Source of the DNA: Emergomyces orientalis
Taxonomy: Eukaryota; Ascomycota; Eurotiomycetes; Onygenales; Ajellomycetaceae
Length of the DNA stretch: 64,000 nucleotides
Direction: 5' to 3'
Assembly (NCBI GenBank): GCA_002110485.1
Contig: MOWL01000089.1
Span: forward strand, 310,001-374,000
Shown: positions 1 through 10,640 of the stretch, one piece after another
Position numbering within the stretch: position 1 is the stretch's first letter
Layout: every line of letters begins with the position of its first letter
Translations under genes and position numbers: made by a program
The notes under the pieces: model-generated
What the model was told of the DNA's origin: nothing
What the model saw: only the letters and a program-made list of their open reading frames with translations
Databases searched by the model: none

Positions 1-887
1 GAGATATGTTCTCTCCCAGTAGTTTGAAGCCACGCGACGATTATTTTGAAGCAATGATCTTTTTACCTAAGTAAGTTGTCGGTTCTAGAACCTTGCCATT
101 GGCGTTCTCTAGGCTTAGACTTGTGCTCACAGTGCTGTATTTCGATTGTGTCGAAGATAGCTCTGTCCCAGTAAATCTACTGCTAGTTCACATAGTCGGC
201 CAGCCAGCGACTTAACCCAAAAGGAAAGTGACAGGTACAGCTGTCTTCAAGTTATCCGATTGAACATTATGGGAGACTGCCATACCACTTTCATCTTCTA
301 CTGCTGCTCCAAGCGGACCCAAGACTAGCTGAACAAAGTTTTTGCGCCCTATACCTGTGATCGACTATTATTTTCTTCCAAAAATTCCGGGGCCATACGC
401 TTGGTAAACGTTCAGTTGCTTTATTATTGAAGACCAGGTCATACCCTATGGATCTTCTACCAACTACTCGATTAAATTTAATAATACCATCGCTGTACCA
501 GGCCAATAACAACAATATCATCAAAATATGCTCGACACAAATGAAAATCTGAACACAGTCCTCTCTCTACGGTGTCACAGAAATCAAACCCAGTCGACAT
601 CAACATTGGACAGTCGTGTTTCTCAGCATCCGTTACTGCAAAATTGCACTTCAGAAATTGGCTCAATTTTTCATGTCTGGGGCGATTGAAAGAATAAGGC
701 TTAACTGCATCTGTCTCTATAAAAAGGGCAGTATCACCTCCCTGTTGGCTCTCTTTCCTTTAATTCATCACCGGGTTCAATCATCTATCTGATCACATAA
801 ACGAGCAAATCATACTTTTATGACTTTTGCCTCTGCTTTCTTCAATACTCCTCCATATATCTTTTTGATATACTTCAAGCATACAAG
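1..887. other. upstream intergenic region
   Basis: No supportable gene is visible. The last ~170 bases look like the promoter and leader of the secreted-protein gene that starts at 888, with a pyrimidine-rich stretch before the ATG. Short open frames on the minus strand (for example 291-524 and 478-666) have no recognisable domain or splice pattern. Confidence 0.5.
716..727 (+). promoter_or_regulatory. TATA-like box of the secreted repeat protein gene
   Basis: The sequence TCTATAAAAAGG lies about 165 bp upstream of the ATG at 888 and is followed by CT-rich leader sequence, a usual arrangement for strongly expressed fungal secreted-protein genes. Assignment is by position and motif only. Confidence 0.4.
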
Positions 888-1591
888 ATGTTTTGCATCA
901 ATCAGATCCTTCAATTTGCCATTCTAGGTGCTGGGTACGTATTTCTCATTCCTGCACTTCCAGTGATTGTGGTATTTCAAGCCTCTGACACCCCTTTAGT
1001 CTTGCTGCTGCGAATCCCATTCCCGGAGGCGACCACTACCCGGACAAGGAACCCAAAACCGTCACAGTGACCGAGTATAAGACGGCCTATAAACCAGTCA
1101 CCGAGCACAAGGAAATCACCAAGTTCGTGACTGTGAACCATCCTGTCACTCACTGGAAGACCATGACGATAACAGACTATCCCAAGCCTGTAACGAAAAC
1201 TGACTACAAGCCCGTGACTGTTGTCCACACCAAGGCCGTTACTGTTACTGCTGTCAAGGAGCTCACCGTTACTAAGACCGCCGTTCACGAGAAACCCGTC
1301 ACCCATTTCCAGACCATCACTGTGCCAGGGAAGCCCGTGCCCGTGCCGACTACCATCGTCAAAGTCCAAACTGTCGCGGGCAAGTGCGATGAGCCAAAGA
1401 AGCACGACGATGGAAAGAAGGCGGATGGAAAACACGAGGATGGAAAGTACCTCGAAGGAAAATATGACGGTGGAAAGTACTTCGATGGAAAGTACGATGG
1501 TGGAAAGAAGGATGACGGCAAGAAGGATGATGGAAAGGACGACAAGAAAGACGATGGTTCCAAGGGTTACGATACCAAAGGCGATTATTAG
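888..1591 (+). CDS. secreted Thr/Lys-rich repeat protein, function unknown
   Basis: Exons 888-934 and 1000-1591, with a 65-bp intron (GTACGT donor, TTTAG acceptor). The 212-residue product begins with a hydrophobic signal peptide (MFCINQILQFAILGAGLAAA), and exon 1 ends inside it. Residues ~30-125 are low-complexity repeats of the type VTxTxxKPVT/TEYK, rich in Thr, Val and Lys. The tail (~140-210) is built of short DGK, DGKY and DGGK units and is strongly charged (Lys/Asp). There is no Cys-rich core and no catalytic domain. It could be a cell-wall or extracellular-matrix protein; the Lys/Asp tail might bind metal or polyanion, but that is speculation. A long antisense open frame at 977-1435 is a shadow of the repeats. 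Splicing is well supported because it joins the signal peptide in phase to the long frame. Confidence 0.75.
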
Positions 1592-1802
1592 CTGCAGCTC
1601 CGAGCTACCAGGTAAAACTTTTCTCCCCTTTTATACCTAGGTAGTCAGCAATACTTCAAACTGGCCAAACATACCATACCTAGTATATAAAATCTACTAG
1701 ATGTGACTCCCGGTTTGCTGGCTTTTAGGAAAGCAGGATCTGAGTGGACAATCGAGTCAAAAGGGGGTCAGAAAAATCAGCCGGAAAACGCATCCCCTAC
1801 CC

Positions 1803-1837
<35 letters not shown>

Positions 1838-3205
1838 GAAAAAGAAAAAAAAGAAAAAAAACCAAGGAAATGGTCCGGGAGGTGGAAATGCAATCAATAC
1901 TCAGCATCCTTCACCCCCTCTCCCGTCCATGTTCCTCAACTCTTTATTTTGAATTTCTCAAATTTTCCTGCTTCTTGATCCATTGATCAATTCCCCTTTC
2001 TTATTCAGCCCAACTCACGCCTGTCCTTTTGGGACAATTATTTTTAACGAAAGAAAAAACAACGAACAGGGGACCAATGCAACACTTAGTTAATACAATA
2101 CAAACTCTAATCATCTTCCCTTTTCTATTTTTTCGGCTGCAACCCCAAACCCGTTCCCGTTTTCTCCCCGAGACCAAAAACCCCGTTTTATTAATTCTAC
2201 AGCCCTTTTGACTTCCTTTTTTCTCTTCCCCCTTTCCACCGTTGCCGAACCCCCCGCCCTATAACATGACATTTCACGTCGAGCCGTTTTTATCCCTCTG
2301 ACACGACCAGATGAGACACGGTGGTTTTGATACTTGGCTACCTAGGTAGCTCAAGTGGAGGTGAAATAAGAAGAGAAGGGAAAAGGGATGATTCTTGAGG
2401 TGGAAAGAATTTTCTGTGCTATTGTTTCTTTCTTTCTGAACTAAGTCGAACAACGGATTCGATTTTGTTCCATGGATGTTGATTAGCTTGTTGTGGTCCG
2501 TTTCTTCATATTTAAAGAAATTTGCTGCTTTTCTTGTTTATTCCCAATAATATTTATCCCTCTTAAGCAAGTATGATCATCGTTCTTTTTTTTGGAGGAG
2601 ATTGAAAAATTTGATTCTTGGTACTGTTCGGTGGGCATTTTAATAAAAGAGACTCTTACAAAGTGGAAATGAAAGAAATATAGTTTGAATCAACTTGAGA
2701 TTCAGGAAGAAAGTTGTCGAATTGATCCAAGCAGCATATTAAGCAGATATCGAGATAGATACTAATAAATACTATCTTACTTCATGCTAGATTTTAGAGT
2801 TTTCTCATTTTTATTTATTGGATATTTTTATCCATAGATTTTGTCTCGCATATGTTGTTAACTAACTAAACGATGATATAATTCAAAGTGTACAAGAACT
2901 AAAAGATTAAAAAAAAGAATCAAGCAGAGGAGTAATATAGTGAGTGTATGATTTTTATGCAAATCTTAAGCACTCCCTATCCCAAACATTATCTCCAGCG
3001 ATGTATGTATGTAAAAGCGCTGGGGAAAACAAATCTAGCAAAAGAAGGAAGGAAAGAAAGAAAAATCAAAATCAAATGTAGAGGAAAGGGAGACTTGTCA
3101 AGAGAAACAAAAATTATCTACGGAAGGGGGTGTGATAACTACCATCCAACGTCAATCGTCAATCGTCTATGGCTCCATCCCAAATGCAAAAATAACTATA
3201 CAGTA
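1592..3205. other. intergenic region
   Basis: Contains the purine microsatellite near 1802-1862 and then AT-rich, pyrimidine-rich sequence. No gene can be supported; the open frames here are low-complexity. Confidence 0.5.
1802..1862 (+). repeat. poly-A / (AAAAG)n microsatellite
   Basis: A run of A is followed by several AAAAG/AAAGA units and further A-rich sequence, about 60 bp. The Lys-rich open frames that cross it are artefacts. Confidence 0.85.
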
Positions 3206-4401
3206 TCATTCCATTATCTTTCTCGAAGCAGCTTTGTCAAGTAAATTGACAGTATGATCCCACACGATCTTAGGCATCCCCTCCTCACGATATCTCTGCA
3301 TGACTCTCGACCCGGGCATTCCCTCCCCCTTCCAGTTCAACAAATATGATCCACTCCCACGTACCCCCGTCGATCCAATTGCCGCTGCCATATCTGAAGG
3401 ATGTCCTAGGACAGAGACGCCTTCACTCTGCATGGAGCTGAGAGTGTCGCCACCTCTGCCATTGCCTCTAGGATAAGAAGCCGAAGTAAGATGGAAGAGA
3501 TGTCGCTCACCACTCTCCTGCGCATCAACTGAGAAAGGCCACATCATCGTCGGCCATAAAATGTAGTTGTAAAACGCCGCTATTGGGGTGGGGAAGCTGT
3601 TTGTGTATATGTTCGAGCGTACGAGCCCCGGGTATATGTGCATGAAGCTGGCGGGCCTGCAGCCGTTTTTCTGCTGCCCGTGCTGTTGCTCTTGGCATGC
3701 AGTACTACTAGCCAAATGCTCCATGCTGAGTGAAGTCATGGTGACGGCGTGTTTAGCGCAGTTCAGTATTGAGAAATTGTGTTTGAGGTCGAGGTCGGAG
3801 GAATTAATGCTCGATTCGAAGCCGCCCCCAAAGATGCTTATTACGCGGGCGGGCGTCGCGGTGGAGAGGAGGGGGAGGAGATTTTGGATAAAGCGCATGC
3901 GGGAGTAGTAGCGGAGAGCGAGCATTTGGTCGATGCCCTCGGGGGTTTCTGGGGGGTACATTTAATTAGCATTTCGATCTCTTCTTCATGGATGTCCGGC
4001 TGTCTTAAGGTGTGTTGTGAGGGATGTAAAATGTACGCGTACATACCTTTCCTCCCTGAAAGCGATATCCCACCAGGTGTCATGAATAACACATTAAGTC
4101 GATCTTCCTTATCCTTTATCATCTTACAAGCCTTATCGACATTCCGTATGAGAGACACATCTGTTTCGATAAACTGGAAGCTGCCCCTAGGATTCAGTCT
4201 GCCGAGTTCGGCAAGGAAAGGACTGGCTTTTTCCTCGCTTCTACCAATGATGTAGACTTTGGGCTTCTCGGCGTGTATTGCTAGCTGGCGCAGCGTGCTC
4301 TGGCCGATTCCTGTTGTGCCTCCGACAAATAAAGCTGTAACCCCTGGAAGGGCGGTTTTTAGGCGTTGGTTCGACGCGCGAACTGTTGTGATTGATACCA
4401 T
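3206..4401 (-). CDS. atypical short-chain dehydrogenase/reductase
   Basis: Exons (minus) 4401-4047 and 3948-3206, joined in phase across a 98-bp intron (GTATGT donor, CCCAG acceptor), giving 365 residues. The N-terminus carries a Rossmann nucleotide-binding motif, VGGTTGIGQST at about residues 27-37, followed by a strand containing YIIGRS. SDR enzymes reduce or oxidise carbonyl/alcohol substrates with NAD(P)H. Here the usual Tyr-x3-Lys active site is altered. In the segment NFSILNCAKHAVTMTSLS the Lys is present, but the residue four before it is Leu, not Tyr. The protein is longer than a classical SDR (~250 residues), with an extended C-terminal half. It resembles fungal SDR-like proteins with degenerate active sites, so it may be a non-catalytic binder or use another residue. 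The substrate cannot be inferred. Confidence 0.82.
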
Positions 4402-5203
4402 GATGTGGGTTTCTTTCTTTTTATATATTGGCCGAAAAGTAAAAGTGATAAATGATGGACTTGGAACTGTGAAACTTTATGAAATTCTAGGCAAACAGAA
4501 TCGCTCAAACTGTTTATTTCATCGGATAATTTTCTTTAGCTATATAACGATGTTAGTTCGGAGTTACTTTTTCAAGCGGAATATAATATTACTTACCGAG
4601 CCAGAGTTAATTGAAAAGTAAAATATATCTTGTCAGACAGGCCGTCCAATATGAGAAATAAAAAAGCGAAGGAAAATAATTCATCAGGAAATCCCAATGT
4701 GCATCTCTTTATACTTCTCGATGTATGTAAATCATTAGATCCTTCAAGTTGATGTCCAGGGTGATCCATGGAAGCTTGGCATGATCCTTCGAGCCGATGG
4801 TGGATCGGCTCGGCTCCTACGCCGAAGGGATCAGGCCGCATTCGACCATAGGATCAAAAACTATTTGTAGTTGGATCTGAGCCCTGACCACATGAACTTC
4901 GAACTTTTTCTGTGAAAATAAAACGACAGTTTGTTCATTGCCTTAGTATTTTACAATATCCGCGGACGAGAAGGACTTGCGTGCATGATATCCCTGGGTG
5001 TGCCAAGACTTGCGTGAGAGAGAGCATAGGCACCATGACGACGAACAAGCTTAGCCCATTTGTGCGCTGGAACCTGAGGGTCATCGACAGAATGTGGGCA
5101 GCATTAGAAAAAAACATGATATTTGTACCAGAGGACCAAACCAACCCCCAATATATATATTTTAGTTCATTTGGTTGTCCATTCGTGATTCCAAATATTT
5201 CGA
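4402..5203. other. intergenic region between SDR and C2H2 genes
   Basis: Contains the SDR promoter (minus strand, immediately upstream of 4401) and the 3' flank of the C2H2 gene. Open frames at 4593-4841 and 4912-5295 show no domain. Confidence 0.45.
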
Positions 5204-6272
5204 CTATTTCATCCTACATCTCCTCGTGGCTTCATGGGCATTCCTCGCAGAGCTTCGGGAGAACACAGCGTCGCAAAACGAGCATCGGAGTTTAGGTAAT
5301 TCTCCACGACGCTCACGTTGGTGACGGGTGAAGTTGCTTTTGTTGGAGAATTGTCTCCCGTTACAGCATGGCTCCCAGCAGCGGAAAGGACTTGATCCTG
5401 AATAGGAGCTCCGCTGTTGCTGCTGCATTGGATCGCCAGAGTAATGGTCTGAGTCCGACCTATTGCCGGTGTCACCAACGCCACTCAGAGAAGGGTCAGT
5501 TGATGAAGATCCGGTCTGGCCAGATTCTCCGCTGCGGATTCCGGTCGCAATGTTAGCAAGTACTCCTGTTGTTTTAATTGTGATTCTTTTACAATAGCTG
5601 CAAATTACAAGATACGGACAAAAAAAATATGGACATGCTATTACCTAGAAACCTGTAGTTGGCGTAACTGCTGTCTCAAGCTTTGCAGTTCCCTCATCAT
5701 TTCGAGACTGGATGATTGCGAAGTTGGAGAATTTTGGTAATTGGATATGTTTGTGGCATGTGGTAGATTGGTTGGCGATATAAAATCCGACAAGGGTGGT
5801 GATCGAGATGGGGAGAGTGATGGAGGGAGTCGCGCTTGTTGTATTGATGCTGATTCAGAGATTCCAGGCGCGCTATCAGCTGCAGTAGACTGCTCAGAAT
5901 GGAAGAGATCCCAGGCTTGTCTACAGGATATCAACAATTGGGAAACGGCAGGTCCATCGGTCGGATGTGAGTTCGCAATGGCTGATATCTGAGAGGAAGT
6001 GCGTTGACATACTGGTATGTTATAGACATGGCTGCTGATCGCCTGTAAGCCCTCACTCGAAATTAACGGAGGTCTTCAGGATTATTTAGCCATTTGTATT
6101 GTGGGAAATGCTGTGACCGGGTGTCTGCAATCTGAGAAAAGCTTTCATCGAGCCTTACATGTACTCGGGCTATTCCGTGTTGGTTAAAGCAATCCCACAG
6201 CCCCAACGAATGTATGTTGACAGCGTTTAGTTGAACATAGATATCAGGTACATCTTGTTCGATATCCACCAT
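5204..6272 (-). CDS. C2H2-type zinc-finger protein (putative transcription factor)
   Basis: Three exons (minus): 6272-6159, 6042-5645 and 5597-5204, with introns of 116 and 47 bp. All phases agree, giving 301 residues. The C-terminus (~245-300) holds two tandem finger-like units. The first, CWEPCCNGRQFSNKSNFTRH, lacks a clear second His. The second, CSFCDAVFSRSSARNAHE followed by ATRRC, is of C2HC form. The middle is Ser/Pro/Gln-rich and includes a short coiled-coil-like stretch (EMMRELQSLRQQLRQLQ) at the exon 2/3 border. It probably acts in the nucleus as a DNA-binding regulator, but the fingers are degenerate. It is transcribed divergently from the Zn2Cys6 gene 530 bp away, so the two may share control elements. 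The start at 6272 is the first Met in exon 1; an extra upstream exon (possible GTAATG donor near 6330) cannot be excluded. Confidence 0.65.
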
Positions 6273-6802
6273 CGATATGATCTGAACTTCAATCCGAGAC
6301 CCGACTCCGCAAGACAATATACATTACCTTGGTACAATCCTCTGCCACCCAAGTGTTCAAAAATACTCTGAAGGGATTATGTTATTCAGCCGCGGTGAAA
6401 TTAAGCGCGGGCACTAACCCTTTCGAGTTGGCATCTTTTGTTGGACCCAGGGATTGCCGCCAACCCTAAATCAGAATCCACCAATAGGCCAACCCACGTC
6501 CTCCGGTATCAATCTCTGTATATTGATGATTGAGACTGAAAGTGGTTACAACGAGGTTAGTTGACACCTCTTGTTCATGATGATCTGATGTATAAAAAAT
6601 AATGAGGAACTTTTGGATCTCACCGCTAACTTACACACTTTTTGCCCGAGCTTTCAGAGGCCCATTCAACGATCGCAATGGCCAAGAGCTCTGTACTAAA
6701 TTATTCGCCGAACGAAGCCTCTAGTCGCGCGTAAACTATATACTCTTTGACGCCTGGGGAAGGACCTGCTCTTTATTCCTGGAATTCATAGCCCGCGAGG
6801 GC
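6273..6802. promoter_or_regulatory. bidirectional promoter region of two transcription-factor genes
   Basis: The 530-bp gap separates the divergent starts of the C2H2 gene (minus) and the Zn2Cys6 gene (plus). A TATA-like TATAAAAAATAAT lies near 6590. No binding site can be named with confidence. Confidence 0.4.
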
Positions 6803-9480
6803 ATGTCTGAGACAGGGAATGCGGCGCCACAAGATATGGCGGCTCAACGCGTCTCTCCCTCTCAACATCCCGATATTGGATTTTCGCAAGCGGAGAACAA
6901 AACATCTCCTCAAAGCAGCACCTCAACCGGGACATGTCTGTCTTGTCGGCGGTCTAAAGTTCGCTGCAGCCAACCCCACCCGGGGTTGCCATGTGTTAGA
7001 TGCCATAAGACGGGCAGGCTATGCATCCCCACCGAGCGAGCGGAAAATCGCCAGAAGCAACATGGCGGCCGCATCGTGGAACTTGAATCCCGCATAGATG
7101 CGCTCGCTACTTCGATAATGCAATCTCAGAGCCCGGATTACTCGTCAGATCCGGATTCTTACAAGCAAAGGCATGCTGTGCCCTATGGATCTGGCCTATC
7201 CAATAGTAGCCAGACTGAAAATACCCCAGAAAGTGTTCATGCGGGATCTGGAAATTTAAAACCTCCGCATATCGTCATGCAACAACCCCCTGATAACCCT
7301 GATGCAAGAACAAGTCAGTCACTAGTACCGTTTTGTGGCTTACGTTTTGTTGTGTTGAAATTCCATGTCCCGATTTTAAGGGCTAATTCAAAACTTTGAC
7401 TAGGGAAATCACGCCCAGTGCGCAATCTGAACGAGTGGGAAAACGAAAGCATACCACAATCCTACATAGATGCGAAAATATCTCAGAATATAAGTGAGAC
7501 CACAGCAAACAGTATCTTCAACAGATACGTCACGGCCATGGCACCAAATCTACCCTTCGTGGTTTTCCCCGAGACAACTGGAGCAGCCACCATACGCAAA
7601 TCCAAACCCGTTGTGTTCCTTGCGATCCTCGATGTTGCTTCCGCAGGCTTCTGTGAAGTAGCTACGCAGAGAAATATACGCAGATTGATTGTACAGGTAT
7701 ACCTTCACTATATGCTGAGGACGGATGAATATTCCCTCCCGTTACTACAGGCGCTGATCATATCTGCAACTTGGTATCGACCCATTGAACCAATTCAACC
7801 GGGGGAGCAGATGGATGTCTACCAGCTCAGCCATACGGCTTCGAATATGGCTATAATTATGGGGTTGGATAAGAAATTGGGATCGGGAGCATATCTGGGA
7901 TCGACGATACGTCCAAACCAGCAGCAACCGTCTGAGGCGCCCCTGGGCAGCGATTCTGAGGAGAGGAGTCTTGCTGCTAGAAGAGTTTGGCTGGGGTGCC
8001 ATTATATATGTTCAAAGTGAGTTTTGCGGAAAATGATAAATTTTGCATTTGTCTTTTGTTCATATACTAAACTGCTCAATTTAAATATCCAGCACAGCAA
8101 TGGCACTGCATTCCCCGAATGTAATGCGATGGACTCGCTATATGGACGAGTGTCTCGATTCTCTCGAGGCCTCGCCATCGTCCTTTCCATCCGATAAATT
8201 GTTTTGTCAACATGTTAGGTTGCAGCATATCATTGAGGAATTTGAACTCCAGGTAGCCTGGGAAAACTCAGCGCCTGCTATTAGCACTCGAGAGGGCATG
8301 GCTCAGAATATCCACAAGGCATTTATACATCAGCTTGAGGATTGGAACAGCGGCGTACGGCAAGGTTGTTGGAATGGTACATCCTCAAATATTTCATTGT
8401 TCTTTTGTCACTGCTCCTAACACCAATCCTGGGTTGCTAATAATACCACAATTTATAGAAATCCTCAGCTTTTCAAAGCATTTTGCAAATCTTTATATCA
8501 ATGAGGTTGCCATGAGCTCGACCTCCCGACGTATCTATCTCTCTAACCATCCGCAGCCGTCACAAAAAGTAACAATCAACGCCTCAGCTTTTTCTGCGTG
8601 CGTCGACTCAGTCAATCATCTCCTCATCATTGTTCAGTCACTGGACATGTCCGCAATCCGGGCCATGCCGACGGTCTATTTCATCCGAACTATCTACACG
8701 GTAATCGTGCTCGTAAAACTCCATTTCGCTGCCATGGAACAACAACGAACAGATGATGGGAGCCTTCGCGCCAGTAATGACCTTCTAGTATCTGAGCGCC
8801 TTGAAGCGTTGATTCAGAAGTTTGCTGGATGGGGCGAGTTATGGCCCGCAGCGAGACTGACGATGGTTTTTAAAAAGCTCAATGTGTGGTTTGAGAACCA
8901 TACTAGTAGTCGGATGACGCTGCGTGAACTTTCATGGTTGAGTCCCTGGGCTTTTGGGAAAGAGGGAGACGACACATCGTCATCATCCTCCCCTGATAAC
9001 CAACATCAGCATTTAATGAAGACACGACAAGAATCCGATACACTCTCTCTGCCATCATCATCGTTGTCGTCGTTGGGATATGGACAAATCCAAACCGCAA
9101 CCCCATCCGCGCAACAAACCGCACCATCCAAATCATCTTCCTCCAACCCGGCAAATCCCATACCTACCATTCTCCCAGACTTCGCATCAGACCCACTCAT
9201 CTCAATGGACTTGGATCTGGACCAGATATTCCCAGATGCCATGCAATGTTTTGACGTGCCTTTTGATCTAGGCAACAAAGTTTCAACTTCGCCTGGACGT
9301 TTTGGCCTCGTGGATTCAACCGGTGATGATGCTTCAAATATGGATCTGTCGGCGACGGAATGGTCGGCTATGTTTGAGGTTGTCTCACCTCCTTTCATCA
9401 ATGTTGACGTCGATGTTAATGTCGATGATGCGATGAGGGGAATGAAATTTGATGGTACGGAATTGAATGGGGATGGATGA
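6803..9480 (+). CDS. Zn(II)2Cys6 fungal-specific transcription factor
   Basis: Four exons, 6803-7313, 7404-8016, 8093-8376 and 8459-9480, with introns of 90, 76 and 82 bp. Every junction keeps phase, giving 809 residues. The DNA-binding zinc cluster is at residues 45-74, with Cys at 45, 48, 55, 64, 67 and 74 (spacing 2-6-8-2-6). It is followed by a short coiled-coil dimerisation segment (RIVELESRIDALA). Exons 2-4 encode the helical regulatory domain typical of the family; the segment MAPNLPFVVFPETTGAATIR and the RRVWLGCHYICS block recall the LEU3/WAR1/PrtT-type group. The C-terminus is acidic and Asn/Asp/Ser-rich, consistent with activation. It probably acts as a nuclear dimer. Its target is unknown; the divergent C2H2 neighbour is the only nearby clue. 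Confidence 0.88.
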
Positions 9481-9855
9481 AGGATGGAATGTGGTAGTGC
9501 CTTTTCCCTGCGTAGAGGGAATGTAGGCGATTGTTATCCGATTAACATAACCCTAGAAATCCTACAGGGGTGTTTTGGAAATGGTATCCGAATGAAAATA
9601 TACAAAAGAGAAACTTCTTGCTATATTGGGATGAGAATATACACGTCTCTTTTTCCTAAAGATCCCACAGAATGTTTACCATTTTTGAGATTTGAGAAGC
9701 ATGTATGTAAGTTAAATTACCATTTGGCCCAGGCTTGGCATACAGAAATATGAGTTTTATCAATTTCAACATTCTGAAAACCCAGCATAGTCATGTGAAT
9801 TTAACAAGTTAATAGTATGGGCGGTTGGAGATATTAACCCAGTATTGGGAATGAA

Positions 9856-9888
<33 letters not shown>

Positions 9889-10226
9889 AAAGGAAAGAAC
9901 AATACAGAAGAAGAGAAAAACAGAGTGTCAAGATGAAATGATGAGGGTGTTTGACACTGGTTTCAAAAATGTAGCATTTTGTTGTTCCTCTGCTTTGTGT
10001 GTGTTCTGTTTCATACCCCATGTTCTCCCTATCATTATGTTATGCATGCATGAACATGCGTACATTTGATACAGATTGCATATGAATGAGGAATAATTAG
10101 GAATATATAACAAGCTCTCCTGGCCTGGGTAATAATGATGCATGGAGGGATAAAATTATCAAGGTATATGAGTTAAAAATAAGTGGAAGAGAAAGAAGAG
10201 AAAGCAGAAAGAGAGAACTATCATAG
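9481..10226. other. intergenic region with (GAAA)n microsatellite
   Basis: 3' flank of the Zn2Cys6 gene. A (GAAA)n tract of about 35 bp lies near 9858-9893. No coding sequence can be supported. Confidence 0.5.
9858..9893 (+). repeat. (GAAA)n microsatellite
   Basis: Perfect tandem AGAA/GAAA units flanked by A/G-rich sequence. Confidence 0.85.
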
Positions 10227-10640
10227 TTAGATACATCTCTCAAGAACTTTCATCTCCTCTTGCAGCCTTTTCTCCTTGCTTTTCGTATTTTGTCTTTCGG
10301 CCACTTCCTGGCCTCGGGCGTTTACATCAATGATACCTGGAAATTCCATGGGCGAATTGTTTCATCTATCCCAGCCGCTTCAGAATCCAGGGCCGAAAGA
10401 TTTTGACTAGGGTGGTACGTACCTTGCATAATCAACAGGGTGATGGGGAGATAATCAGTTGGAGATATGTGGGAGATACCTTGGATTATCAATATCAAAC
10501 CGGGAATTTTAGTGATTACAACGACTTACCTAGGTAACCCTCTCCAGTTTCTTAGCCCACCGTGTTACATCTTTTGATCATGATATGCTATTGCCATCGC
10601 TAACTCCGGTACCTGCATGAAACAAAAAAAGAACATCCAT
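10227..10640 (-). CDS. candidate small four-exon gene, 71 residues, function unknown
   Basis: Proposed exons (minus): 10640-10613, 10550-10530, 10479-10423 and 10336-10227. Introns are 62, 50 and 86 bp with donors GTACCG, GTAAGT and GTACGT, each followed by a proper AG. All four exons join in one phase from ATG to TAA with no internal stop, although each exon alone is too short to stand out. The product starts MDVLFLFHAETGEGYLG, has a hydrophobic segment (DYLPITLLIMQGIIDV) and ends in a charged helix-like tail (AERQNTKSKEKRLQEEMKV). I do not recognise the family. The three consecutive in-phase splice sites are the main support. Upstream exons beyond 10640 are possible. Confidence 0.4.

Noticed and set aside
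977..1435. Long antisense open frame opposite the secreted repeat protein
   Set aside because: It mirrors the repetitive coding sequence, has no start context or splice pattern and lies opposite a better-supported gene.
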